DNA of 61,682 nt, taken from CAMDTE01 sp964504345. GTDB taxonomy: Bacteria > Bacteroidota > Bacteroidia > Flavobacteriales > Schleiferiaceae. Where the stretch lies: contig CAZDDX010000010.1 in assembly GCA_964504345.1 (NCBI GenBank), forward strand, positions 1 to 61,682, read 5' to 3'. The notes beneath the pieces are model-generated. The model was not told the origin of the DNA and ran no database searches. It worked only from the letters and a program-made list of their open reading frames with translations. How positions within the stretch are numbered: position 1 is the first letter of the stretch; every line of letters begins with the position of its first letter. Positions 26,403 through 34,528 of this stretch are shown here, piece after piece. A program made the position numbers and the translations under genes.

Positions 26403-26939
26403 TTAGGATTTCATTTTGATTAACGCAAAAGCTGCGTAATTGATCATGTCCAGGTAGTTGGCTTCTACCCCCTCGCTGACCAGGGTTTGGCCCGCATTGT
26501 CTTCAATTTGTTTGACGCGCAGAATTTTTTGAAGGATCATGTCCGCCAAACTGGGAATGCGCATGTCGCGCCAAGCTTCACCATAATCGTGGTTCTTCTT
26601 TTCCATCAATTGAAATGCCTTATCTGCCTGCTTGTCATATTGATGCAGAGCCTCTTCAACATTCAAATCTGGCTGGTCCACCACCCCCAATTCCAACTGA
26701 ACCAAAGCTGCAATGCTGTAGTTCAGTAAACCGATGAACTCGCCTTCAATGGGGTCGTCCACCAGTTGCGTGCCGGCTTGCTGGATGCTTCGAATTCGAT
26801 TGGCCTTGATGTACAGTTGATCCGTCAACGAGGGAAGACGGAGAATGCGCCACGCCGGGCCGTAATCGAGCAGTTTTTTCGCAAACAAGGCGCGGCATTC
26901 CGCCAAAACAGCCGCGTATTCGGTTTGGGTTCGGGTCAT
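26403..26939 (-). CDS. DUF1599 family protein
   Basis: 178 aa with two similar halves (LLDYGPAWRILRLPSLTDQLYIKANRIRSI and NHDYGEAWRDMRIPSLADMILQKILRVKQI), the duplicated motif that defines DUF1599. The repeat of 'DYG-x-AWR-x-x-R-x-PSL' is easy to see. The family has been linked by others to nucleotide modification, but the biochemistry is not established to my knowledge. First gene of the six-gene operon that runs to the giant protein; its -7 box overlaps that of divergent folP. Confidence 0.85.
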   Translation of the reverse strand: MTRTQTEYAAVLAECRALFAKKLLDYGPAWRILRLPSLTDQLYIKANRIRSIQQAGTQLVDDPIEGEFIGLLNYSIAALVQLELGVVDQPDLNVEEALHQYDKQADKAFQLMEKKNHDYGEAWRDMRIPSLADMILQKILRVKQIEDNAGQTLVSEGVEANYLDMINYAAFALIKMKS

Positions 26940-26943
26940 GGGT

Positions 26944-26951
26944 TACCTTTG
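26944..26951 (+). promoter_or_regulatory. -7 promoter box of folP
   Basis: TACCTTTG, exact TAnnTTTG match, 24 nt before the folP ATG. TTTG 16 nt upstream (inside the DUF1599 gene) may be the -33 element. Confidence 0.6.
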
Positions 26952-26956
26952 AACAG

Positions 26957-26964
26957 CGAAGATA
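26957..26964 (-). promoter_or_regulatory. -7 promoter box of the DUF1599-tpiA-prmA operon
   Basis: TATCTTCG on the minus strand, a one-mismatch variant of TAnnTTTG that recurs before other genes here (35932, 61575). It lies where the folP transcript should start, so the two promoters interleave. Confidence 0.5.
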
Positions 26965-26975
26965 CAATACAATCG

Positions 26976-27824
26976 ATGGTGCACTTTGTCCGACTCCGCC
27001 AAGGCCTTTGGTCTTTGGAAAAACCTGTGGTTCTGGGTATTCTGAACGCAACCCCGGATTCGTTCTACGCGGACGGTCGGGCATTGGCGGAAGAAGCGTG
27101 CGTGAAAGCGGATTCTTTGATCGAGGACGGAGCCGATTGGGTCGACGTGGGCGGCTGTTCCACTCGGCCGGGCTCCACCCCACCCTCAGAAGATGAAGAA
27201 TGGCAGCGCATCGCTTCCGTATTGAACTACTTGGCTAAAAACCACCCCACCGTTCCCGTTTCCGTAGATACCTACCGCGCGTCCGTGGCCCAGCGCTCCC
27301 TGGACGCAGGCGCCTCCTTGATCAACGATGTATCCGCCGGACTTTGGGATCCAAAAATGGTGCCCCTCGTAGCTGCTTCCCAAGTCCCCTACATTGCCAT
27401 GCACCACCAAGGACGTCCGGATTCCATGCAAGTTGCTCCTGAATACACAAATGTGGTTCAAGATGTTTTTGGCTTTTTTGCCCAGCGCTTGAGCGAGCTT
27501 CGCAGCTTGGGCGTGAACGACGTGCTGCTTGATCCCGGCTTTGGATTCGGCAAAACCGCGGAACACAACTTCAACCTCTTGGACCAATTGGAGGCCTTTC
27601 AAGCCCTCGATTGCCCACTGCTGGTGGGTGTTTCTCGCAAATCGATGATTTACAAATCCTTGGACACCACTCCAGAACTCGCCCTGAACGGAACCACCGC
27701 GGCCCACGCCTGGGCCTTGGACCGCGGCGCGCACGTGTTGCGGGTACACGACCCCAAAGCCGCCCAAGAAACAATTCGACTGCATCGGCTCCTTACTGCC
27801 TCGCGCCCGTCAAGCGTCGGATAG
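26976..27824 (+). CDS. folP: Dihydropteroate synthase
   Basis: 282-aa folate-pathway enzyme joining p-aminobenzoate to the pterin diphosphate. Seen: LGILNATPDSFYADG, the pterin-site DVGGCSTRPGS, SVDTYRASVAQRSLDAGASLINDVSAG, DVLLDPGFGFGKTAEHN, and VGVSRKSMI. TIM-barrel motifs are complete. The frame is open 70 codons upstream, but the ATG at 26976 fits the family start and the promoter box lies before it. Its 3' end overlaps the convergent comEC gene by 15 nt. Confidence 0.95.
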   Translation: MVHFVRLRQGLWSLEKPVVLGILNATPDSFYADGRALAEEACVKADSLIEDGADWVDVGGCSTRPGSTPPSEDEEWQRIASVLNYLAKNHPTVPVSVDTYRASVAQRSLDAGASLINDVSAGLWDPKMVPLVAASQVPYIAMHHQGRPDSMQVAPEYTNVVQDVFGFFAQRLSELRSLGVNDVLLDPGFGFGKTAEHNFNLLDQLEAFQALDCPLLVGVSRKSMIYKSLDTTPELALNGTTAAHAWALDRGAHVLRVHDPKAAQETIRLHRLLTASRPSSVG

Positions 27825-29621
27825 AAACCCCACTTTTTTCCATTCCCCATTTTTCCAGGTCCATTGCTGGTAGTAATGGGTTGAATCCCAGTCCGGAAGG
27901 TTGCGAATGCACCGCTCCAGCGGTTCGTTCCAAACCGGAACTTGCCCCCCAGGTTCCGCAGAACCCCGGAGTCGTTGCCGAACGGGAGCCGTTTCCACCG
28001 ACCAGAAAAAGTCGTTCCGGTATTGGTTGGCCGTTGCGTAGGACCACGCGGTATCGGGGGTGCAAACCTCCAGAACCCAGGAATAAGTCGTTCGGTACAC
28101 CACGGCGTGTGCCGCAGGCAATTCGTGCAACGAAAGCGTCCAAAAAAACCACACCAGCACCCACGCTGCGGCCAGCACCCATCGCCCAACGCCCGAAACC
28201 CGCCACACCGTCCAGGCGGCACCCAAAGCCAAACCCAACGAAATGAATTGCTGAACCTCGGACGGAAAAAGTCCCTCCGAAGCCGACGTGGGGTGCAAAC
28301 CCCAATGAACCAAAAGAGCCACGCCATCATCGACCCAGTGCGCCCAGTGCAGTTCCCAGCCTCGCCACACGCCCTCCAACGCTCCCAGGGGTGCGACCGA
28401 AAAAACCAGCCACTCCACCATCCCTTGAACAATCCAAACGCCCAATAGAATTTCAAACAGCGGACCGGCTACCGCATTGGACACCAAAAACACCCACGAA
28501 AATTGATGAAAAACCACTACCGTCAGGGGGATGGTAGCCATTTGGGCGGCCCAAGAAGTCCACCAAGCCGCGGCACGGGAACCAACATCCTTGGGGGTCC
28601 AGAGCATGATGCCCGCCAAAGACACCACGCTCAATTGAAAACCCAAATCAAACAACCACAAGGGGAACAGCACCAAAAGAGCCAGAGCTACCAACGTCAA
28701 CTGGTGCAAACCGGCTTGCGGACGGTGCAGCCACCGTCCCACCACCGCGAAGGACGTCATTGCCGCAGACCGGACGGCGCTGGGCGCCGCGCCGCTGACG
28801 GCGGTAAAGAGCAGCACCACGCCCAAGCCCAAAACCTCCCAACGCCTTCCGGACCGCCTGCCGGACCGCGCCGCCAATGCGGCGAAAAACGAAAAAATCA
28901 AGCTCATGTGAAACCCGCTGATGGACACAATGTGGGCCAATCCCAAGCGCGCAAACCCCTCCCGCAATTCTGGTGTAATTCCGGATCGATCGCCCACCAA
29001 CAAAGCCCGAATCAGGCCCCGGGTTTCTCCCGAATAGGCCCAACGATCAATCCACGCGCTGGCATAGGATTGAAGGCCCACCAACCACCCCCGCAAGGCA
29101 AAACCCTCCTGATTCCTTGCCACCAACTGCCCCTGCTCCACCCAATACCGACCGCTGAACCCCTGCGGCCCGTAGACCGCCCGCGCGGAGAATCCCCCCG
29201 GTACACGCGGGTCCAACATAGGTTCCACCCGTCCCTCCACCGCCCAACGGGACGGAAAATCCGTCGGGCGGTGCAGGGTGTCGCGCCAAACCACGCGCCA
29301 CCAAAGCCCTTCGTCATCCTCCAACGTATTCTTATCCCACAAAACACCAGCAACAACGTACCGTGAAGGACCCTCCGGTTCCGGAGGCCAAGCTTCGCGG
29401 GTTAGCTGCCAACCCAAAAATCCAAACAGAATAAAATAAGAACCCCAGGCGCACCAGCGGTTTCCTGCGAGGCCTAAAGCCAAAAGGACCGAAGCCACAC
29501 CCCCAAAGGCCAGCTCCAAGGGCCAACCCGAATCCGCCAACAAACGGGCAAAATACTGCTCTTGGCTGAGGGCGCCGCCCACAACCCAACCCACCAACGG
29601 AACTGCCCACGGATGCTTCAT
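27810..29621 (-). CDS. comEC: ComEC/Rec2 family DNA-uptake channel protein
   Basis: 603-aa polytopic membrane protein. The N-terminal DUF4131/OB-like part runs to about residue 200. The Competence domain has the core motif LGLAHIVSISGFHMSLIFSF and many TMs (VLLFTAVSGAAPSAVRSAAMTSF follows). There is no C-terminal metallo-beta-lactamase domain; the end (about residue 500 on) is soluble and unlike the usual nuclease, which is normal for shorter Bacteroidota forms. Start: ATG 29621 chosen; a GTG six codons upstream is in frame. Function in natural transformation is inferred. Confidence 0.9.
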   Translation of the reverse strand: MKHPWAVPLVGWVVGGALSQEQYFARLLADSGWPLELAFGGVASVLLALGLAGNRWCAWGSYFILFGFLGWQLTREAWPPEPEGPSRYVVAGVLWDKNTLEDDEGLWWRVVWRDTLHRPTDFPSRWAVEGRVEPMLDPRVPGGFSARAVYGPQGFSGRYWVEQGQLVARNQEGFALRGWLVGLQSYASAWIDRWAYSGETRGLIRALLVGDRSGITPELREGFARLGLAHIVSISGFHMSLIFSFFAALAARSGRRSGRRWEVLGLGVVLLFTAVSGAAPSAVRSAAMTSFAVVGRWLHRPQAGLHQLTLVALALLVLFPLWLFDLGFQLSVVSLAGIMLWTPKDVGSRAAAWWTSWAAQMATIPLTVVVFHQFSWVFLVSNAVAGPLFEILLGVWIVQGMVEWLVFSVAPLGALEGVWRGWELHWAHWVDDGVALLVHWGLHPTSASEGLFPSEVQQFISLGLALGAAWTVWRVSGVGRWVLAAAWVLVWFFWTLSLHELPAAHAVVYRTTYSWVLEVCTPDTAWSYATANQYRNDFFWSVETAPVRQRLRGSAEPGGQVPVWNEPLERCIRNLPDWDSTHYYQQWTWKNGEWKKVGFLSDA

Positions 29622-29690
29622 TGCGGTGCAAAACTGCACCCTAAAACCGCCGACAGTCGGTTCTAAACGACTAAATACGGTTGACGGAAC

Positions 29691-32069
29691 TCAACGGGCC
29701 AACGCTAACCGCGTACCCGGGTAATAATGCGCCAAAATATCGGCGGTTTTGTACCCCAAACGTGCCATCCGGTAGGCTCCTTCTTGCGAAAGTCCCACCC
29801 CGTGGCCAAAGCCCTTTCCCCGCAGGACCACCTCGCTGCCCGCGTCTTCCACGGTGAAGTAGGTAGAACGCAGACCAAACTTCTCGCGCACTTCGCGCAA
29901 TTTGAGCATCTTTCCCCCGTACATAAAAAGTGCAGAACGTTGCGACCCTTGTGCCAAGGACAGAACCGCCTGGCGGAACGCCGCGTCGGTGCTGCTTTGC
30001 CCCATTTTCTGGGCGAAAAAGCGAACGAACGCCTCTTTGTCCAAACGTTTGGTCCAATGCGTTTGCGGACAGCGCAAACTGAAGGTGTCCGGCTGCGCAA
30101 TCAGGTACGGAATGGCCTTGCTCCAAACTTCTTCGGAGCGCGAGGTGTAACCGCCTGAATTAGCGTGAAAAACTGCTTCAATGGCCATGCCAAAGTTGTC
30201 GACCAATATAGAATCCCGCGTGGAATGGGCCGCCCAAACAATGTCTGAGGCGTGGGCTCCCTTGGGCAAACCGTGAAAAACCTGCGAGCCCACCCCGTCG
30301 GAAACCATGTAGCCCTCTGCGGCGTGTTTTCGCTGGTTGCGGAGCAACCACGTGCGGGCAATGATGGCTTGTACTCGGTAGTAGGTGGGGTGAAACAAGG
30401 TTCCTCCCTCCGCTTCCACTACGCCGGCAACGTAATCATCCACAGGAACATAGGCCACCGGCACCAGACCGGAGGCACGCGGTTGCACCACCAGCGTCCC
30501 GTGCATGCGGCGTTCGGAGCCGCTGGAACGCAAACCGTACGACGGTTCGGTACCGCCTTCGTTCGTCAGGGGCACCCAAGACACCGCAGAAACCCCCGAG
30601 GCCAAAGGAGGTTCACCCGTTCGGCCCACATGGATTAAGGATCCGGAACGCTCCACAAAATAACTGGACTTGACCCAACCCAACGCCCGTTCCACGGTGT
30701 CCCAATTGGCAAAGTCCCCCCTTTTGACCATAAGGGCAAAATCCCCCACAAGCGGCCGTACCTGCACGCGGGACGGGGTACTGCTTGAAAATTGACGCAC
30801 CGCAACCAAGGCCGGCAGTCGATCCGCATCGACTAATTCCGTGCTTGGAGCTGGTCTTCCAAACGTTTGCACCTGGGCATTCAGCGGAGCATTGCCGCCC
30901 AAGAAAACCAAGGCCCCTGCGGCTATCCCCGTCCGCAACCAGCGAATGGCCCGCTCGGCCAAACGATTGGAGACTCCGGGAGCACCCAGCTTCGTGCGCA
31001 ATTGAGCAAATGCTTGCAACTGGGCCTCGCGGGCATCGGGCTCCTCCAAACGGCGCACGGCGTCCACCACCTTGCCCGGAACGGCCTCCTGCTGCAGCAA
31101 TTCCGGCACCACCGGACGGTCCAGCACTAAATTGACCAAAGAAACATACTTCACCCGCACCCACTGCTTGGCCAACCAAAAACTGACCGGATGTACGCGG
31201 TACACCACCACCTCTGGGGTATTCCACAAGGCCACCTCCAAGGTTGCGGTTCCGCTCGCCACAACCGCCACGCGTGCCGCGCGAACCAATGCTTCGGTTT
31301 GGCCCACCACAACCGTCCAATCAGCTCCCGCGTACAGTGAAGGATCTACATGCGGAACGCCGGCAACCACCCATTGGTATTCGGGCATTTCACGCGCCAC
31401 CTCGGCCATCAAGGGGAGCAAGGATTTAATCTCTTGGACCCGACTCCCGGGCAGCAAGGCCGCAACGGGGCGATCGCTGCGTACGTGTGTACGGGATTCA
31501 CCGTCCAACACCAAGGACTCTTGCGCCGGCACGTCCAAAACCGGATTCCCCTCGTACCACGTGGGAATGTTGAATTGGCCAAAAAACGACGGTTCAAAAG
31601 GAAGGATGGGAACCAATACGTCCACGTTTGCGCGAAGTGCGTGCACGCGGCCGGGCTTCCATGCCCAGGCGGCCGGGGCGATGTACTGCACGATTTTCCC
31701 ACCTCGCTTCCGGTATCCCGATTGCGACAAACGCTTGGCTAATTGGGCATTAAAAGACTGGAAATCAACCAATAATACCATGTCTGGATTCCATTCCAAC
31801 ACGGTCTTTACCGCGTTGCGCAACAAGCGCAGCATGCGAGGAAGGGCGCGCAGTACTTCCACAAAACCCATCACGGACAGTTGCTTCAAATCCACTTCGG
31901 GCAACGTACCTGCTGCTTGTGCCAACGCCGGGCCGCCCCAAAAACGAATTTCAACCGAAGGATCATGCAAACGCCAAGCTTCAACCCAGCGCGCAGCGTG
32001 GGCATCCCCAGACGGTTCTCCCGCCAAGACAAATACTTTTAGGGGCTTTACAGGTATTCCCACCGCCAA
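29691..32069 (-). CDS. lpxB: Fusion of lipid-A-disaccharide synthase (LpxB) and SpoIID/LytB domain protein
   Basis: 792 aa in one frame. Residues 1-377 are LpxB, the cytoplasmic-face glycosyltransferase making lipid A disaccharide: VLAGEPSGDAHAARW, DFQSFNAQLAKRL, PAAWAWKPGRV, LLPGSRVQEI and VASGTATLEVAL are complete. Residues 379-399 are a hydrophobic segment ending in PLNA-Q, shaped like a signal peptide. Residues 400-792 are a SpoIID/LytB domain (YVAGVVEAEGG, RVQAIIARTWLL, HANSGGYTSRSEEVWS, GHGVGLSQEGAYRMA, IL-HYYPGT), a peptidoglycan-processing type active outside the cytoplasm. An in-frame TTG near codon 378 could start a separate SpoIID protein. The start overlaps the preceding gene by 22 nt. 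Confidence 0.85.
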   Translation of the reverse strand: MAVGIPVKPLKVFVLAGEPSGDAHAARWVEAWRLHDPSVEIRFWGGPALAQAAGTLPEVDLKQLSVMGFVEVLRALPRMLRLLRNAVKTVLEWNPDMVLLVDFQSFNAQLAKRLSQSGYRKRGGKIVQYIAPAAWAWKPGRVHALRANVDVLVPILPFEPSFFGQFNIPTWYEGNPVLDVPAQESLVLDGESRTHVRSDRPVAALLPGSRVQEIKSLLPLMAEVAREMPEYQWVVAGVPHVDPSLYAGADWTVVVGQTEALVRAARVAVVASGTATLEVALWNTPEVVVYRVHPVSFWLAKQWVRVKYVSLVNLVLDRPVVPELLQQEAVPGKVVDAVRRLEEPDAREAQLQAFAQLRTKLGAPGVSNRLAERAIRWLRTGIAAGALVFLGGNAPLNAQVQTFGRPAPSTELVDADRLPALVAVRQFSSSTPSRVQVRPLVGDFALMVKRGDFANWDTVERALGWVKSSYFVERSGSLIHVGRTGEPPLASGVSAVSWVPLTNEGGTEPSYGLRSSGSERRMHGTLVVQPRASGLVPVAYVPVDDYVAGVVEAEGGTLFHPTYYRVQAIIARTWLLRNQRKHAAEGYMVSDGVGSQVFHGLPKGAHASDIVWAAHSTRDSILVDNFGMAIEAVFHANSGGYTSRSEEVWSKAIPYLIAQPDTFSLRCPQTHWTKRLDKEAFVRFFAQKMGQSSTDAAFRQAVLSLAQGSQRSALFMYGGKMLKLREVREKFGLRSTYFTVEDAGSEVVLRGKGFGHGVGLSQEGAYRMARLGYKTADILAHYYPGTRLALAR

Positions 32070-32386
32070 TAACCCACTCCAATGACGTACAAAATGCTGG
32101 CCACGAGCAAGCCCATGGCCATTCCTTCACGTTTGGCCCACAATGCGGCAAAAAACAAACCGGCATTGATGAAAACGCCCAAAGCAAACAACCGCAACAG
32201 CAGAAACTCCCACAAATCGGAGTCGATCTTTTCAACAGCTGGCAAAGCTGGGTACATCTCCCGAACCACCGCCCAGGCAAACCACGGCGTGCCGGCACCT
32301 ACCAAAAAGCCCACCGCGGTCTCCACCTCGGCCCGTTCGATTCGGTTGAACAATCTCTTAATCACGGTTCCAAACGGTTGTGCCAT
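32048..32386 (-). CDS. Small membrane protein between surE and lpxB
   Basis: 112 aa, two or three TMs (GFLVGAGTPWFAWAVVREMYPAL, LLLRLFALGVFINAGLFFAALWA, MAMGLLVASILYVIGVGYWRWEYL). It overlaps surE by 25 nt and lpxB by 22 nt in different frames, so it belongs to the same transcription unit. Small membrane proteins in this slot are found in related genomes, as far as I recall; no function known. Confidence 0.75.
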   Translation of the reverse strand: MAQPFGTVIKRLFNRIERAEVETAVGFLVGAGTPWFAWAVVREMYPALPAVEKIDSDLWEFLLLRLFALGVFINAGLFFAALWAKREGMAMGLLVASILYVIGVGYWRWEYL

Positions 32387-33144
32387 GCGCCCAAGGAGGC
32401 GTAAGCCGTTAAATCATAGGAAACCGGTACTACGCTGACGTATCCGTTGGCCAAAGCCCATTCGTCCGTATCCTGGCCGTGGTCCTCGTTGATGAAGGTT
32501 CCGGTCAACCAATAGTAGGTTTTGCCGCGGGGATCCTCGCGCTTGTCAAACTCCTCCACCCACTTGGCTTGCGCTTGTCGGCAAACTTTAATGCCGGCGT
32601 ACGGCGCTTTTTCCGGCTTCGGAAAATTGACGTTCAAGCATGTTCCGGCCGGCACGCCTCCGTTCAAGGCTTCGCGCGCAATTTGTTCCACAAACGGTAG
32701 GCAGGCCTCAAAGGAGGCGTCCCAACGGTAGTCCAACAAACTGAAGCCAATGCTCGGAATCCCTTGCATGGCTCCTTCCACGGCCGCAGACATGGTGCCA
32801 CTGTAGATGACATTGACGGACGCATTGCTCCCGTGGTTGATGCCGCTGACCACCAAATCGGGCTTGCGATCCAGCAACGCGTGAACCGCCAATTTGACGC
32901 AATCCACCGGGGTGCCGCTGCACGCGTACTCCTTTTGCGGGCCGGCGTCCGGATGCACGGCCTCGCAACGCAATGTGTTGCTCAGGGTAATGGCATGGCC
33001 CATGCCGCTTTGCGGGCTGTCCGGGGCCACCACCACCACATCGCCCAATCGATTCATCGTTTGAATAAGGGCGCGTATGCCGGGTGCGGTGATGCCGTCG
33101 TCGTTGCACACCAAGATGAGGGGTCGGTCCTGCCAATTTGCCAT
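32362..33144 (-). CDS. surE: 5'/3'-nucleotidase SurE
   Basis: 260-aa metal-dependent nucleotidase (nucleoside and polyphosphate phosphatase). The N-terminal metal site LVCNDDGITAPGI supplies paired Asp, SPQSGMGHAIT and SGINHGSNASVNVIYSGTMSAAVEGA are the other family motifs. Complete length. First gene of the surE-membrane protein-lpxB::spoIID-comEC operon. A TAGATTTG box ends 4 nt before its ATG. Confidence 0.95.
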   Translation of the reverse strand: MANWQDRPLILVCNDDGITAPGIRALIQTMNRLGDVVVVAPDSPQSGMGHAITLSNTLRCEAVHPDAGPQKEYACSGTPVDCVKLAVHALLDRKPDLVVSGINHGSNASVNVIYSGTMSAAVEGAMQGIPSIGFSLLDYRWDASFEACLPFVEQIAREALNGGVPAGTCLNVNFPKPEKAPYAGIKVCRQAQAKWVEEFDKREDPRGKTYYWLTGTFINEDHGQDTDEWALANGYVSVVPVSYDLTAYASLGAWHNRLEP

Positions 33145-33148
33145 ACTG

Positions 33149-33156
33149 CAAATCTA
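33149..33156 (-). promoter_or_regulatory. -7 promoter box of surE
   Basis: TAGATTTG followed by CAGT and then ATG. The transcript would begin at or within one base of the start codon. No good -33 element. Confidence 0.55.
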
Positions 33157-33209
33157 ATTCGTAAGTCGGCACGGGTTTTGTAATTTCACCTCCGAAATCT
33201 AAATCCATC

Positions 33210-33896
33210 ATGATTGTAATTCTGCTTTTCTTCATGGGCGTCGGTTACTACGTCCAATGGCAACTCAAAAAACGGTTCACGCGCTACGGCGAAGAATTCT
33301 TGCCCAGCGGGTTGACCGGACGGCAAATCGCCGAACGCATGCTGGCGGACCACGGTATTTACGATGTTCGCGTCATCTCCGTACCGGGATCACTGACGGA
33401 CCACTACAACCCTGCAGACAAAACGGTTAATTTATCTCCAGAAGTATACAGCGGTCAGAGTGTCGCCGCGGCTGCTGTGGCGGCGCACGAATGCGGACAC
33501 GCCGTGCAACACGCCACGGCGTATGCCTGGTTGAACATGCGCTCTAAAATGGTGCCCATGGTGAACTTCAGTTCGCAAATCATGAACGCCCTCTTCCTCC
33601 TGTCCATTTTGGGCGTGGCCGCATTCGGTTTGAACTACGGTTTGATGATCCAAGTGATTATTGCAGCACAGGCCGTTTTGACTGCCTTTGCGCTGATTAC
33701 GTTGCCCGTGGAATACGACGCTAGCAACCGCGCTTTGGTGTGGTTGGAGCGCACGTCCATCACCGTGGGCATGCAGCAAGACCAAGCCAAAGACGCCTTG
33801 AAATGGGCGGCCCGTACCTACTTGGTGGCGGCCATTGCGTCCGTAACGCAGCTGGTCTACTACATCATGCTTTACATGGGCCGGAGCGACGATTGA
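33210..33896 (+). CDS. Membrane zinc metallopeptidase (YugP-like)
   Basis: 228 aa. TM at the N-terminus (MIVILLFFMGVGYYVQW), then a soluble stretch with HECGHAVQH at about residues 94-102, the HExxH-like zinc motif (HECGH) of neutral zinc metallopeptidases (DUF-type YugP family), and three more TMs (NALFLLSILGVAAFGLNYGL, VIIAAQAVLTAFALITL, ...LVYYIMLYMG). Complete length for the family. The upstream region has a weak TAATTTCA box (33181-33188). Substrate unknown. Confidence 0.88.
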   Translation: MIVILLFFMGVGYYVQWQLKKRFTRYGEEFLPSGLTGRQIAERMLADHGIYDVRVISVPGSLTDHYNPADKTVNLSPEVYSGQSVAAAAVAAHECGHAVQHATAYAWLNMRSKMVPMVNFSSQIMNALFLLSILGVAAFGLNYGLMIQVIIAAQAVLTAFALITLPVEYDASNRALVWLERTSITVGMQQDQAKDALKWAARTYLVAAIASVTQLVYYIMLYMGRSDD

Positions 33897-33936
33897 TCGC
33901 TTCGCGTTATTACCTCCCAAGAATTTTTAATTCTAC

Positions 33937-34464
33937 GTGCTACGCCCGTACCGTTCCACAGATGCTGCTGCTGTTTTAGCGCTGTACGAACCGTTTGTGC
34001 GGGATTCCGGGGTGACGTTTGAAACCGACGTTCCCTCTTTAGAAGATTTTTCAAAACGCCTGGCGCACATCGCCGGGCGTTTTCCATTTTGGGTTTGGGA
34101 GGAAGAAGGAACCGTTTGGGGCTATGCCTACGGCACCACCCATCGGGAACGAATCGCCTACCAATGGGCCGTAGAAACCAGTGTGTACGTGGGACGTCCC
34201 GGTACCGGCATTGGGAAGCAATTGTACACTAAGGTCTTGTCTGAGCTGCGCGACCGCGGTTTTGTTTGGGCCTACGGCGTGATCACCTTGCCCAACGAGG
34301 CCAGTTTAGCCCTGCACCAAGCATGCGGCTTTGAACCTTTTGCGCGGTACGACCACGCCGGCCAAAAGCTGGGCTCGTGGTACGACGTGCAGTGGGTTCG
34401 TTGCCGCTTGAACCCCGCAGTACCGGGCATGGAAGAGCCTCTATACGGCCCCAGCCTGGGATAA
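33937..34464 (+). CDS. GNAT family N-acetyltransferase (phosphinothricin acetyltransferase-like)
   Basis: 175 aa starting at GTG (33937), 41 nt after the metallopeptidase gene. GNAT fold: LRPYRSTDAAAVLALYEPFV, an acetyl-CoA P-loop region near VYVGRPGTGIGKQLYTKVL (Q/R-x-x-G-x-G/A variant, here G-TGIG), and the C-terminal ASLALHQACGFEPFARYDHAGQKLGSWYDVQW, which is characteristic of the Pat/Bar subfamily acting on free amino acids or analogues. Substrate here is not known. Confidence 0.85.
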   Translation: MLRPYRSTDAAAVLALYEPFVRDSGVTFETDVPSLEDFSKRLAHIAGRFPFWVWEEEGTVWGYAYGTTHRERIAYQWAVETSVYVGRPGTGIGKQLYTKVLSELRDRGFVWAYGVITLPNEASLALHQACGFEPFARYDHAGQKLGSWYDVQWVRCRLNPAVPGMEEPLYGPSLG

Positions 34465-34528
34465 AGCGCTACTACCGAACAGCTCGCGTCGCGCCAAGGG
34501 CATTCGCTAAACCGCCCCGAAAAATCAC

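Noticed and set aside
31072..32085. 337-codon plus-strand frame across the lpxB region
   Set aside because: Antisense to a well-supported coding region and with no family features.
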